From NCBI RefSeq assembly GCF_010183535.1, contig NC_071330.1:15047717-15111716 (forward strand): DNA of 64,000 nucleotides. Direction: 5' to 3'. The position numbers and the translations under genes are program-made. The notes beneath the pieces were generated by a model. That model did no database searches. It saw only the letters and a program-made list of their open reading frames with translations, and was not told where the DNA came from. Numbering within the stretch: the first letter of the stretch is position 1; each line of letters opens with the position of its first letter. Source of the stretch: Caenorhabditis remanei (taxonomy: Eukaryota; Nematoda; Chromadorea; Rhabditida; Rhabditidae). This document shows positions 47,901 through 58,300 of the stretch, piece after piece.

Positions 47901-49206
47901 TCAAATTTTTATTTTCGACTTATGATAATTTGTTGGAAATTCGGTTATTCTCAGTCGCTGGGTGCTGAAAATAACACAATTTTCAACCAAAATTAGCATT
48001 AGAGCGCACTTGCCAAGCTCAGTTTTGAAAATCCGCAAATTTTGCAGACAAACGACGATATGATACTGCAAAGTGCGCTGAAATCTAATTTTTAGTCGAT
48101 TTTTCGAATTTTTCTCGAATTCAACTCAAAATTTCGCAATTTTTCACATAGAAAGTGACATTTTTAGCAAATTTAGAGTCGAAAATGAAAATTTGGGCAT
48201 AGCTTCCGCGCCAAAGTGACAAAGTGCGCTCTACTGATAATTTGTTGGAAATTGGGTTATTCTCAGTCGCTGGGAACTGGAAATAACACAATTTTCAACC
48301 AAAATTAGCATTAGAGCGCACTTGCCAAGCTCAGTTTTGAAAATCCGCAAATTTTTGCAGACAAACGACGATATGATACTGCAAAGTGCGCTGAAATCTA
48401 ATTTTTAGTCGATTTTTCGAATTTTTCTCGAATTCAACTCAAAATTTCGCAATTTTTCACATAGAAGTGACATTTTTAGCAAATTTAGAGTCGAAAATGA
48501 AAATTTGGGCATAGCTTCCGCGCCAAAGTGACAAAGTGCGCTCTACTGATAATTTGTTGGAAATTGGGTTATTCTCAGTCGCTGGGAACTGGAAATAACA
48601 CAATTTTCAACCAAAATTAGCATTAGAGCGCACTTGCCAAGCTCAGTTTTGAAAATCCGCAAATTTTGCAGACAAACGACGATATGATACTGCAAAGTGC
48701 GCTGAAATCTAATTTTTAGTCGATTTTTTCGAATTTTTCTCGAATTCAACTCAAAATTTCGCAATTTTTCACATAGAAAGTGACATTTTTAGCAAATTAG
48801 AGTCGAAAATGAAAATTTGGGCATAGCTTCCGCGCCAAAGTGACAAAGTGCGCTCTACTGATAATTTGTTGGAAATTGGGTTATTCTCAGTCGCTGGGAA
48901 CTGGAAATAACACAATTTTCAACAAAATTAGCATTAGAGCGCACTTGCCAAGCTTATTCCCAAAATTTCGTAAATTTTGCAGACAACGACGATATGATAC
49001 TGCAAAGTGCGCTGAAATGGTCGGAATCCCTTCCGCCACCATCCCAATCATCCACAATTCACCAAGTGGTCGCCGCTAGTGAAAACGCGCTCCACCGTAA
49101 TTGTGTTCTGATAACCGGAGACCGCGGATTGACGATCAAAGCCATCGGAAACAATTTCCCGTGCCGTGGAATCGCGAATTTCGCGAAATGGATGAAAGGA
49201 GTGTAA
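32970..49206 (+). CDS. smg-6: SMG-6-like NMD endonuclease (EST1-type 14-3-3/TPR + PIN)
   Basis: Seventeen exons: 32970-33329, 34103-34294, 35543-36311, 38582-38648, 39058-39148, 39207-39286, 39331-39433, 40689-40946, 41048-41148, 42036-42113, 42300-42365, 43462-43661, 44070-44376, 45311-45831, 46767-46887, 47183-47401, 48983-49206. About 1252 residues if two one-base gaps (near 42045 and 43536) are counted. Residues ~10-25 hold 'RPEIQIYRPGALR', like the EJC-binding motifs of SMG6/UPF3. Exon 3 is acidic/basic and disordered. Exons 7-14 form the EST1-like 14-3-3/TPR region ('LISLGDLHRYKSL', 'GHPYNQLGVV', 'IWIHPT'). Residues 1066-1252 form a PIN domain with 'PDTNVFI' (D1074), 'DNDDMIL' (D1181/D1182) and 'TGDRGL' (D1225), the three acidic positions needed for cleavage in human SMG6. 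Known role: cuts mRNA near premature stop codons. PIN presence separates it from SMG5/SMG7. AATAAA at 49354. Confidence 0.93.
33330..34102. repeat. smg-6 intron 1 with GTGCGCTCTACTGGAC motifs
   Basis: ATGCA(T/A)GTGCGCTCTACTGGACTTTTAT-type motifs at 33459, 33836 and 33959, spaced by AAATCG-rich filler. No coding is seen. Confidence 0.6.
34585..34875. repeat. Palindromic element, smg-6 intron 2
   Basis: Nearly perfect to its ends: CGCCGCTGGCCTAGAAATCC at ~34590 and GGATTTCTAGGCCAGCGGCG at ~34850. It has GACGCTTCGAATGAGTATAA arms and a CTACCGTAGTC / TTACTGTACTT core. Confidence 0.88.
36312..38581. other. Large smg-6 intron, CTGAAAATCG filler
   Basis: Tandemly iterated ~120-200 bp phrases (GTTTTTxGCTGGAAAAACTAGAAA, AAAAATCG, GGCTGAAATCG) with a partial third copy of the dispersed block at ~37990-38160 and ATGCAAATGCGC(T/C)CCAT at 38110 and 38353. 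Frames in it are phrase repeats, not genes. Confidence 0.6.
39434..40688. repeat. smg-6 intron with reversed TAGAGCGCACTTGCAT motifs
   Basis: The GCGCTCT motif occurs in the opposite orientation to all upstream copies: near 39553, 39851, 39993, 40116, 40265, 40388 and 40538, ~125-150 bp apart for the last six. No coding is seen. Confidence 0.8.
41170..41940. repeat. Two palindromic elements, smg-6 intron 9
   Basis: Elements at ~41200-41500 and ~41640-41940. Outer arms are of the smg-6 type (TGGCCTAGGATTCCAAAACTCGGCCACC), inner arms GACGCTTCGAATGAGTATAA. Confidence 0.85.
42480..43200. repeat. Two palindromic elements, smg-6 intron 11
   Basis: The first, ~42490-42775, has standard arms. The second, ~42885-43195, has a variant inner arm (GCGTTTTCAGCTTTCAAATG) present on both sides. 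Confidence 0.85.
43690..44010. repeat. Palindromic element with GCTTTCAGAAAAGTATAATC arms
   Basis: Left CAGCTTTCAGAAAAGTATAA, right TTATACTTTTCTGAAAGCTA. Outer arms are of the GGCCTAGGATTCCAA type. In the smg-6 intron 43662-44069. Confidence 0.85.
44510..45275. repeat. Two near-identical palindromic elements, smg-6 intron 13
   Basis: Elements at ~44510-44825 and ~44965-45275 share GAAAATTTCAAATTGCTC and GGATTTGGTGATCGAGTTTT, so they are recent copies of one another. The flanking text AAAGTCAAATCGATCACACT is shared with 42815. Confidence 0.85.
45955..46620. repeat. Two palindromic elements, one chimeric, smg-6 intron 14
   Basis: The first, ~45955-46230, is standard. In the second, ~46360-46610, the left arm is of the GCTTTCAGAAAAGTATAATC type while the right arm is the ATTATACTCATATGAAGCGTC type, so the ends no longer match. 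Confidence 0.75.
48048..48092 (+). pseudogene. Decoy of smg-6 exon 17, copy 1
   Basis: TTTTGCAG then ACAAACGACGATATGATACT and GCAAAGTGCGCTGAAAT. It has one extra A relative to the real ACAACGACG, so splicing here shifts frame and meets TAA after 13 codons. Confidence 0.85.
48361..48405 (+). pseudogene. Decoy of smg-6 exon 17, copy 2
   Basis: Same as copy 1, with the same extra A and the same stop. The acceptor TTTTTGCAG is intact. Confidence 0.85.
48672..48716 (+). pseudogene. Decoy of smg-6 exon 17, copy 3
   Basis: Same extra A and same downstream stop. It is 311 bp before the real exon. Confidence 0.85.
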
Positions 49207-49353
49207 TTATCTCTAATTATCTCTAATTATCACATGTTTCTTATCAGAAATACCTCTTTTGTTGTTAAAATGTGTTTTTTTTAAATTAAATTCTTTTTTT
49301 CTAAGTTTCCTCACTTTTCTGCCTCCCGATTTTGCATTTTATATCGAATTACG

Positions 49354-49359
49354 AATAAA
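49354..49359 (+). terminator. smg-6 polyadenylation signal
   Basis: AATAAA 148 nt after the smg-6 stop codon, in an AT-rich 3' region with no further coding. Confidence 0.55.
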
Positions 49360-49424
49360 CATTTTTAGAAGCCCCGCCCATTTTTAGCTATTTCGCCGCG
49401 CAGCGTTTCTGCTCTGAAATCTCT

Positions 49425-50525
49425 GAAATTTCTGCCGAAAACCCGGTTTCCGGGAGAAAATTCATAAAAAATCGAATTTTCGGAGCAGAAAAATGGGAAA
49501 ATTTGAAAAAATTATTTTCAACTCAAAAAAATTTAAAAAAGAGCTGAAAAATGTGATCTATCGCTGTTTTAGAACGTTTTTTTTTTTATCGAGTAAAAAC
49601 GCATAGAATCAGTAGAAACGATTTTTTGGGATTTCGACTCGAAAACCTGGAAAATTTGACAGATTTTTGGCGTTTTTATTTGAAAAACGGTATAAAACAG
49701 TGCACGGTCTCCCACAGTGCGAAAAAGAACTGCAAGGAACGTGAAGGCGATTTTTTCACGTTTTAATTCAATTCTTTTATTTTTTGCACTGAAAATGCAG
49801 GTTTTTCAGGTTTTTAGACGGCGCAAGGGATGAAAAAGGTCCCGTCCTACAGAATTGTAGAAAATTAAATTCTCTATCTTATGAGCCAGAAAACGTGAAA
49901 TTTGGTCTGAAATCACTTTTTCTATACAGAAAAACTGATTTTCAGAAAATTGAGATTTTCTGCCATTTCATCCAATATTTTTTTTTCAAAAACATTGTAA
50001 CAGTTTTGGAGTATCCTCAAGAACATTATGTGCAAGTTTTATTAGAAAATGTTTTCTACCAAAAAAGTTTACTCAATTTTCTGAAAATCAGTTTTTCTGT
50101 ATAGAAAAAGTGAATTTCAGACCAAATTTCACGTTTTCTGGCTCATAAGATAGAGAATTTAATTTTCTACAATTCTGTAGGACGGGACCTTTTTCATCCC
50201 TTGCGCCGTCTAAAAACCTGAAAAACCTGCATTTTCAGTGCAAAAAATAAAAGAATTGAATTAAAACGTGAAAAAATCACCTTCACGTTCCTTGCAGTTC
50301 TTTTTCGCAGTATGGGAGACCGTGCAGTGTAGATAACATTTTTCTGCTCTTTTTAAAAGTTTTTTTCGAGTTAAAATTTTTATTTTCAAATCTTTCCATT
50401 TTTCTGCCCGATTTTGCAAGTATTATCGATGTTTCTCATCGAAAATTAATTTAGAATTCGATTTTTCATGAATTTTCACCCGGAAAACCGGTTTTTCGTC
50501 TGAAATTTCAGAGATTTTAGGCCGA
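49425..50525. repeat. Long inverted repeat between smg-6 and the TMEM165-like gene
   Basis: The inner arms ~49690-49960 and ~50065-50330 are almost perfect (GTGCACGGTCTCCCACAGTG; GGACGGGACCTTTTTCATCC). Outer arms ~49425-49540 and ~50345-50525 pair less well. The hairpin loop is ~100 bp around 50010. No TSD or coding was recognised. Confidence 0.85.
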
Positions 50526-51780
50526 GATTAGATATAAATCGGCCGACATTCCAGTCTGCATACACCCGATTTGACGCGCAATTGCAGAACCACGTAATGC
50601 ACACAATGCGTCAGATTTGACGCGCAATGTGTTCTGGCAGCTTTTCCCTTCCGATTTTGTTGATTTTCGGCGTTTTTCTATTGAATTTTTTTAGTTTTTG
50701 ATGAAAAAATGGGTTTAGAGTGATTTTTGAATGATTTTAGTGTGAAATTTGCGAAAAATCGGTGAAAATCGACTAGAACTAAAGGATTGGGGAAAAATCG
50801 AAAATTATTATTTTCCGGGTTTCAAATGGTTTATTTTCGGTTTTTAATAATTAAAATCGATTTCGGAGCGATTTTTTACGTCGATTTGATTGTAAAATTG
50901 CGAAAAATCGATGAAATAGACCGGAAATGAGGGTTTTGTAGAATTCTGACCGGAAAAAATTGATTTCGTTAGTTTTTAATGAGAAAGATGAGTTTCTGAC
51001 AGATTTTTTTGAAGGATTTGAGTGTGAAAATTGCGGGAAACCCGCTGAAAATCGACTAGAAATTCAATTTTTGATTTAAAAATTGAGTTTTCTTGTATTT
51101 TTTTTTAGATAAAAATGTGAAAAAATGGGGAAATAATAATTTCTTGCCATAAAAATGAGTTTTTGAGCGTATTTTTAACTAAAAATAGCGCTTTTTGATA
51201 GAAAAATCGATTCTATGGCTATTTTTCACTTTTTGTTTGCATTTTGACTCACCAACAGTGGTCTCTGATTGATTTTCCTAGTTTTTCTCATTTTTCTGAG
51301 CAGAAATACGTCAGAAGTCAATTTTTTAGCTGAAAAACTATGATTCATCGCTATTTTTCAAAGAAAATCTGATTTCTGATGTGTCTTCTACCCAAAAAAC
51401 CGGTTTTCACTATCTGTTTTTGAAATTTCGTGGTTTCACTCTAAAAATAGATCAAAACGATCAAAAAGTGAGCGAGAAATCATTAAAAATCACAGAAAAT
51501 GCTGATTTTTTCGAGATTTTTCGCCATTTTTGATGAAAAAAGTGTGATATTCTCCGATTTTTTGGATTTTTGATCGAAAAACTAGTTTTTATTCGATTTC
51601 CATCGAGTTTTTGGAGGTTTCTGTCGAAAAATGCGAATTTTCGCTCTGGAAATGCTGAAAATGCCTATTTTCATCGATTTAATATGAAAAATCGCTGTTT
51701 CAGCCGATTTTCCGCATAAAATGACTATTTTTACTCTTTTTTGCTCGAAATAATTAATTTTTCCAATTTTCCCTTCAAAA
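50526..51780. other. Intergenic filler before the TMEM165-like gene
   Basis: Begins with two TTTGACGCGCAAT copies (50570-50632, CGATTTGACGCGCAATTG and AGATTTGACGCGCAATGT), then >1 kb of AAAAATCG/GATTTTT filler without coding. Confidence 0.5.
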
Positions 51781-52280
51781 ATCCTCTAACTGTGTGAGTC
51801 TGGTGGCCGAGTTTTGGAATCCTAGGCCATCTGATGGGGCTTTCTAGGCCACCACAAGGGTTAGGCATATTTCTCTAAATTTTAAGCTAAAAGTTTAATC
51901 GATTACTATTCTTGCAAAAAAATCTCGTTTTTTCTCACAAAAGTCAACATTTTCACCCCCTGACCTAGAAATCCACACCTCATAGCCTAGGTTTTGAGAA
52001 CTTGACTATTAAACTTATATAATAGGATTCAGCGCGTTTTCAGCTTTCAAATGAGTATAATCATGACTATGTTCGGAGCGATTCAGGTCTCACCGCGAAA
52101 ACTACAGTAAGCGCCGGTGGGTTACTGTAGTTTTCGTGGTGGGAGCCAAAGTGCTTTAAACCTAGTCATGATTATACTCATTTGAAAGCTGAAAACGCGC
52201 TGAATCTGATTATGCAAGTTTGGTGGCCGAATTCTGAAATCCTAGGCCACGAGACGGAGTTTACTAGGCCACCTACCATT
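51780..52280. repeat. Palindromic element just upstream of the TMEM165-like gene
   Basis: Outer arms are of the smg-6 type; inner arm is the GCGTTTTCAGCTTTCAAATG variant. It is nearly identical to 42885-43195, including GTAAGCGCCGGTGGGTTACT. It ends ~35 bp before the start-codon acceptor. Confidence 0.85.
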
Positions 52281-52301
52281 TCTCCACTCTAAAAATCCCT
52301 A

Positions 52302-52308
52302 TTTTCAG
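52302..52308 (+). promoter_or_regulatory. Splice acceptor 7 nt before the TMEM165-like start codon
   Basis: TTTTCAG is followed by TGGAAAA and the ATG at 52316, which opens the signal peptide. Likely trans-splice site. Confidence 0.6.
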
Positions 52309-52315
52309 TGGAAAA

Positions 52316-55300
52316 ATGAGATTTCTTCCATTCGGATCGATATTTCTACTTCTTCTTCTCATTCAGACATTAGTTGCAGATATTGATGTGGCGGGGTAAT
52401 TAGATAATTAAATTTATTACACTTAATTACTCTTAATTATCTCTGTTTAAGAAAGATGTCGATACAGTTGATGTGAAATTAGAGGAGAGTGTTGGAGAGA
52501 CGCAGGTTAGCGATGGAGATGGAGAAGGCAGCATAAGGTATTGGGGAAGGGCTGAAAAATGCAAAAAATATCTGAAAATTGTGAAAATTGGTTGAAAAAT
52601 GCTGAAAATTGCTGAAAATCGTGCTTGGGGACATTGAAAATCGTGAAAGTTGGCTGAAAATCGCATTTTTACACGAAGAAATACTCAAAAATCGGTAAAA
52701 ATTGGAATTTCGGGGTTAAATAGCATTGAAATTGTGAAAATTGGCTGAAAATCGCATTTTTTGAACGAAAAATTGTTAAAAAATCGGTGAAAATTGAAAC
52801 AAATACACCTCCCTCGAAATTTCACCAATGTTAAGCCATTTTTCTTTAAAAACCAGATTTTCAGCCAATTTTTGTGGAAGATCGGCTTGAAATGGTCACC
52901 GATCGATGTTGAGTCAAAATTGAGTTTTTTGGGGTAAAATCGTGAAAATTGCCCCGACTGGCGCGCCTTCGCCGCTTTCTTCATAAAACTATGATTTTTT
53001 AAACGATTTTCAAGCTAAAAACCCCGATTTTTCACCTGAAAACGTCTAATTTCTTCCAGAAAAGCCAAGAAAATTGAGGGTTTTTAGCTCGAAATACATG
53101 AAAATCATCGTTTTTTTGAAGAAAGCGCCGAAGGCACGCCCATCCAGCAATTTCCACGATTTTTACCCCAAAAAAACCATTTCTAGTAGATTTTTCGAAA
53201 CTTTTAATCCCAAAATTCAGTTTTTTGAGTAAGAATTTGTTGAGATGTCCGGAAATGCGCGAAAATCGTGAAAAATTGACTGAAAATCGAATTTTTAAAC
53301 GAAAAATTGGTCCCAAAATCAGTGAAAATTGGAACGAATTGTGGAAAAATCTACAACTTGTTCCGATTTTCACCGATTTTTTCAGCATTTTTTAGTTGAA
53401 AAATTTGATTTTCAGGCAATTTTTCATGATTTTTGCGAATTTTCGTATTTTTCGAGCTAGAAATTGTGAAAAAATTCGACTGAAAATGGTCTTAAATCAA
53501 TTTTGACTCAAAAAATTGAGTTTTTTTCGGGTAAAAATCGTGAAAATTGCCCGGCTGGCGTGCCTTGGGCGATTTTTACAATTTTCGAGCTAAAAATCCC
53601 GACTAGCTACTTCAAAAGGTCCAATTTTTTTCAAGAAAACTGAATAACACTAAAAAACGGCTGAAAATTGTTTTTTTATCGAAAAAATGCTCAAAAATCG
53701 GTGAAAATTGATACAAATTGTGGATAGACATCTCGAAATTAAATATACCACAATTTGTTCCAATTTTCACTGATTTTGGGCAATTTTTCGTTAAAAAATT
53801 CGATTTTCTGGCAGTTTTTCATGATTTTCGCGTAATTTCAGTCATCTTTCGCATTTTTCGAGCTAAAAAGTGTGAAAAATCGATTGAAAATGGTCTTATA
53901 TCGATTTCGAGTCAAAAATTGAGGTTTTTTCGACGTAAAAATCGTGAAAATCGCCGGTTGGCGTGCCTTAGGCGCTTTTTTCAAAAATGATGATTTTCAT
54001 GATTTTCGAGCGAAAAACCCCCGATTTTCCACCTAGAAACGTCAAATTTCTTGCATAAAGGTAAAAAACGGGTTTGCTGACATTGAAATTGTGAAAAATT
54101 GGCTGAAAATCGCACTTTTAAACGAAAAATTTCTCAAAATCTGTGAAACACCTCGAAATTCTAAAAAGTCCACAATTTGCTCCAATTTTCATAGATTTTC
54201 GAGCTGTTTTCCGTTTAAAAATGCGATTTTCAGCCAATTTTTCAACTTTTTTTCGCGCATTTCCAGCCTAAAAATGCGATTTTTAATATTTTCAACCTAA
54301 AAAAATCCATTTTTTTGCAGAAAATCTCATCAAAAGACATCTCATTCTATCACGGATTTCTTGCCTCGTTCTCAGTGATCGTCGTCTCAGAATTAGGTGA
54401 TAAAACATGGTTTATCGCAGTGATTATGTCAATGAGACACTCTCGTCTCACTGTTTTCTCTGGTGCAATGGGAGCACTCGCTCTGATGACCGTACTCTCA
54501 GCGTGTCTTGGATGGGTTAGTGTGGATTGAGGGAATTGAGAGTGAAAATGAACTGAAAATGAGTGAAAATTCGAGTAAAAAACGGACAAAATTGTGATTT
54601 TCAGCGAAAAAAATCCGGTTTTTGGCTGAAAAAAATGGGGATAAATAGAAAAAGAACGGCTGAAATCGGTAAAAAACGCCAGTTTTTGACTTAAAATTTG
54701 GAAATGCGGACATTCGGACACACAGACAGACAGAAATTGGAAAAGCTCGGTTTTTGTCTGTCTGCGTGTCCGGATGTCCGTTATATTTTGGCTTAAATGC
54801 TCAAAAATGCTCAAAAATGCTCGAAAATCAATGATTTCTTTTGAAAATGACTGAAAATTCGAGAAAAAAACGGCCGAAATCGGTGGAAAATGGACAAAAA
54901 CGTTGTTTTCTGCGAGATTTTGCTGAAAATCCTGTCAAAATTGTGATTTTCCGCGAAAAAATCCCGTTTTTTGGCTGAAAATTTGGAAATTCGGACATCC
55001 AGACACACAGACAGACAGAACCGATCAAATAAACGAATTTTGGGAATAAAATTTCATATTTTTTGAGATTTCCAGCCGACATCTGGACTTCCGGACACAC
55101 AGACAGACAGAAATTGGAAAAGCTCGGTTTTGTCTGTCTGCGTGTCCGGATGTCTGTTATTTTTGATTGAAATCAGTGAATAATGCTCAAAAATGCTCGA
55201 AAATCTATAATTTCTTTTGAAAGTGACTGAAAATTCGAGAAAAACGGCCGAAATCGGTGGAAAATGGACAAAAACGTTGGTTTCTGCGAGATTTTGCTGA

Positions 55301-58300
55301 AAATCCTGTCAAATTGTGATTTTCCGCGAAAAAATCCCGTTTTTGGCTGAAAATTTGGAAATTCGGACATCCAGACACACAGACAGACAGAACCGATCAA
55401 ATAAACGAATTTTGGGAATAAATTTCATATTTTTTTGAGATTTCCAGCCGACATCTGGACTTCCGGACACACAGACAAACAGAAATTGGCGAAAAACTCG
55501 ATCTCTGTCTGTCTGTGTGTCCGGATGTCCGTTATTTTTGGTTTAAATTAGTGAAAAATGCTCAAAAATGACTGAAAATCTATAATTTCTTTTGAAAATG
55601 ACTGAAAATTCGAGAAAAAAAAAAAACGGCCGAAATCGGTGGGAAATGATCAAAAACGGACAAAACTATGATTTTTAGACTAAAAATCCGGTTTTTGGCT
55701 GAAAAAAGCGGAAAAAAATAGAAAAAAAACGGCTGAAATCGGTAGAAACGCCAGTTTTTGACTTAAAATTTGGAAATGCGGACATTCGGACACACAGACA
55801 AACAGAAATTGGCGAAAACTCGATCTCTGTCTGTCTGTGTGTCCGGATATCCGTTATTTCGATTGAAATCAGTGAAAAATGCTCAAAAATGACTGAAAAT
55901 CGGTGGGAAATTGTCAAAATTATGATTTCAGCGAAAAAAATCCGGTTTTTGGCTGAAAATTCGAAAATCCGGACATTTTGACACACAGAACTGACGAAAT
56001 ATCGAAAATTCGGGCTGAAAATCAGACTTAGCAGACGAAAAATAGGGGTTTAGGCTGAAATCACATGAAATCCTCAAATTTTCATGAATTTTTGCAGAAA
56101 ATCTGGACATCCGGACACACAGACAGACAGAAATTGGCGAAAACTCGATCTCTGTCTGTCTGTGTGTCCGGATATCCGTTATTTTTGATTGAAAATCTAT
56201 AATTTTGTATAAAAATGTGGACATCTGGACACACAGACACGTAGATATTGAAAATCTGTCGAAAACTGACGGTTTTGATGATTTTTTTTTTGAAAATCTC
56301 AATTTTCCGCTCATTTCCTACGTTTTTGGTTCAAAAACCCAATTTTTGTCTGAAAATAGGAAATTTTGGTATAAAAACTCAATTTTCGGACCAAAAGTAG
56401 CGAATTTCGGACTAAAATGACGAATTTTTGGTCTAAAATGACGAATTTTCGGTCTTAAAAAGCTAATTTTGATCTAGAAATAGCGAATTATTGGTCCAAA
56501 ATGACGAATTTCGGTCCAAAAATTCAATTTTTAATTTAAAAACACAATTTTTGGTCCAAAAATAGAGCATTTTGGTCGAAAGATAGCGAATTTTGGTACA
56601 CAAACTCGATTTTCGGTCTAAAAAAACTCAATTTTTCCTCTAAAAACCCTCTCAATTTCGTTGCAGGTGACACAAGTGATTCCCCGTGCCGTCACTTATT
56701 ATCTCTCGACTGCTCTTTTTGCTCTATTCGGACTGAAAATGCTCCATGAGGGATGGACGATGTCACCGAATGAAGGACAAGAAGGTTTCGAAGAGGCTCA
56801 GGCGGAAGTTGCGAAACGAGAAGGAGAATTGGATGCGAGCAAGTTTGAAATGCTCGAGGGAGGAGGAGGTGGAGCAGCGCCACAGTACGTTTTTAGCGCT
56901 GAAAATTGTCTGAAAACGGCTGAAAATGCGCAAAAATCGTGAAAAAATTGGCTGAAAATCGCATTTTTAAACGAAAATTGCTCAAAAATCTTTGGAAATT
57001 GGTTGGCGTGTCTTGGACGCTTTCTTCGAGCTGAAACTCCGATTTTCCACCTAAAAACGTTCAATTTCTTCCAAAAAGGTCTGAAAAACGCGAAAATCGG
57101 GGTTAATGACATTAAAATCATGAAAAATTGGCTGAAAATCGCATTTTTGAACAAAAAATTACTCAAAAAGTGTTGAAAATCAGAATAAGTTGTAGAAAAA
57201 TCTACAATTTGTTCCGATTTTCACCATTTTTAGTTTAAAAATTCGATTTTCAGCCAATTTTTGTGGAAAATCGGCTGGAAATGGTCTCAAATCAATTTTG
57301 AGTCAAAAAATTGAGTTTTTTTGCGGTAAAAATCGTCAAAATCGTCGGCTGGCGTGTCTTGGGCGCTTTCTTCAAAAATCGCCGATTTTTACGATTTTTG
57401 AGCTGAAAACCCTGTTTTCAAGCTAAAAAACCTCATTTTCCAACTGAAAACGTGCAATTTCTTCCAAAAGGTCTGAAAAACGCGAAAATCGGGGTTAATG
57501 ACATTAAAATCATGAAAAATTGGCTGAAAATCGCATTTTTGAACAAAAAATTACTCAAAAAGTGTTGAAAATTGCAAAAAAATTGTGGATAGGCACCGGT
57601 TTTTAAGCAATTTTTCATTAAACAATGCGAGTTTCAGCCAATTTTTCACGATTTCAATATCTTTAAACCCGCATTTTCAGCCTTGTTGAAAAAAACTTGA
57701 AAAATTGTTGAATTTTGCCCTCGAAGCTAAGAATATTCCAATTTGGGACTAAAACTCGAAGAAATTCGGCTCGAATTCCGATCTCTTTATCGCTTTTGAT
57801 TTTGAGCGATTTCAGTATTTTCAGAAACAAAAATCGTGAAGATTCCGAATTTCGCCTCAAAACTATTAGAAATTGACGAATTTAAGCAAGAAAAATGGGT
57901 TCCAAAAGGGTGGAAACTGAAATTCTCGGAATTTGTACCCTTAGGGAATGAAAATCATATTTTTCAAGTCAGTTTAGGTGATTACTGTCATTTTAAGCTA
58001 AAAACCAAAAAAATCTGTTAGAAATTCCAGAAGTTACAGATTTTCGAAACTTTTCGAAACTCCCAAAATCACTTAATCTACCCTATCTCACTCAACTTTG
58101 TGTCGAGACCCATGAAACTTATATATTCAGAATCAGCAGGCCATGACGGTCCAGAAAAGTATAATCATGCCTATATTCTGAAAATTTTAGAAAAATGGAT
58201 CCCAAGAAGAGTCAAAACTGAAATTTTCAGAATATAGGCATGATTATACTTTTCTGAACCGTCATGACGCGCTGATTCTGAATATACAAGTTTCATGGGT

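Larger units (their letters stand above)
47760..48982. repeat. Tandem ~311-bp repeats carrying the start of the last smg-6 exon
   Basis: One partial inverted unit (~47765-47930) is followed by three direct units. Each includes GAGCGCACTTGCCAAGCTCAG, an acceptor TTTTGCAG and ~42 bp of the last exon. Periods between exon-like starts are 313, 311 and 311 bp. The true exon (48983) is the fourth copy. Confidence 0.92.

Noticed and set aside
33000..49206. Assignment of this gene as SMG-5 or SMG-7
   Set aside because: A PIN domain with all three acidic positions, plus the N-terminal EJC-binding-like motif, favours SMG-6.
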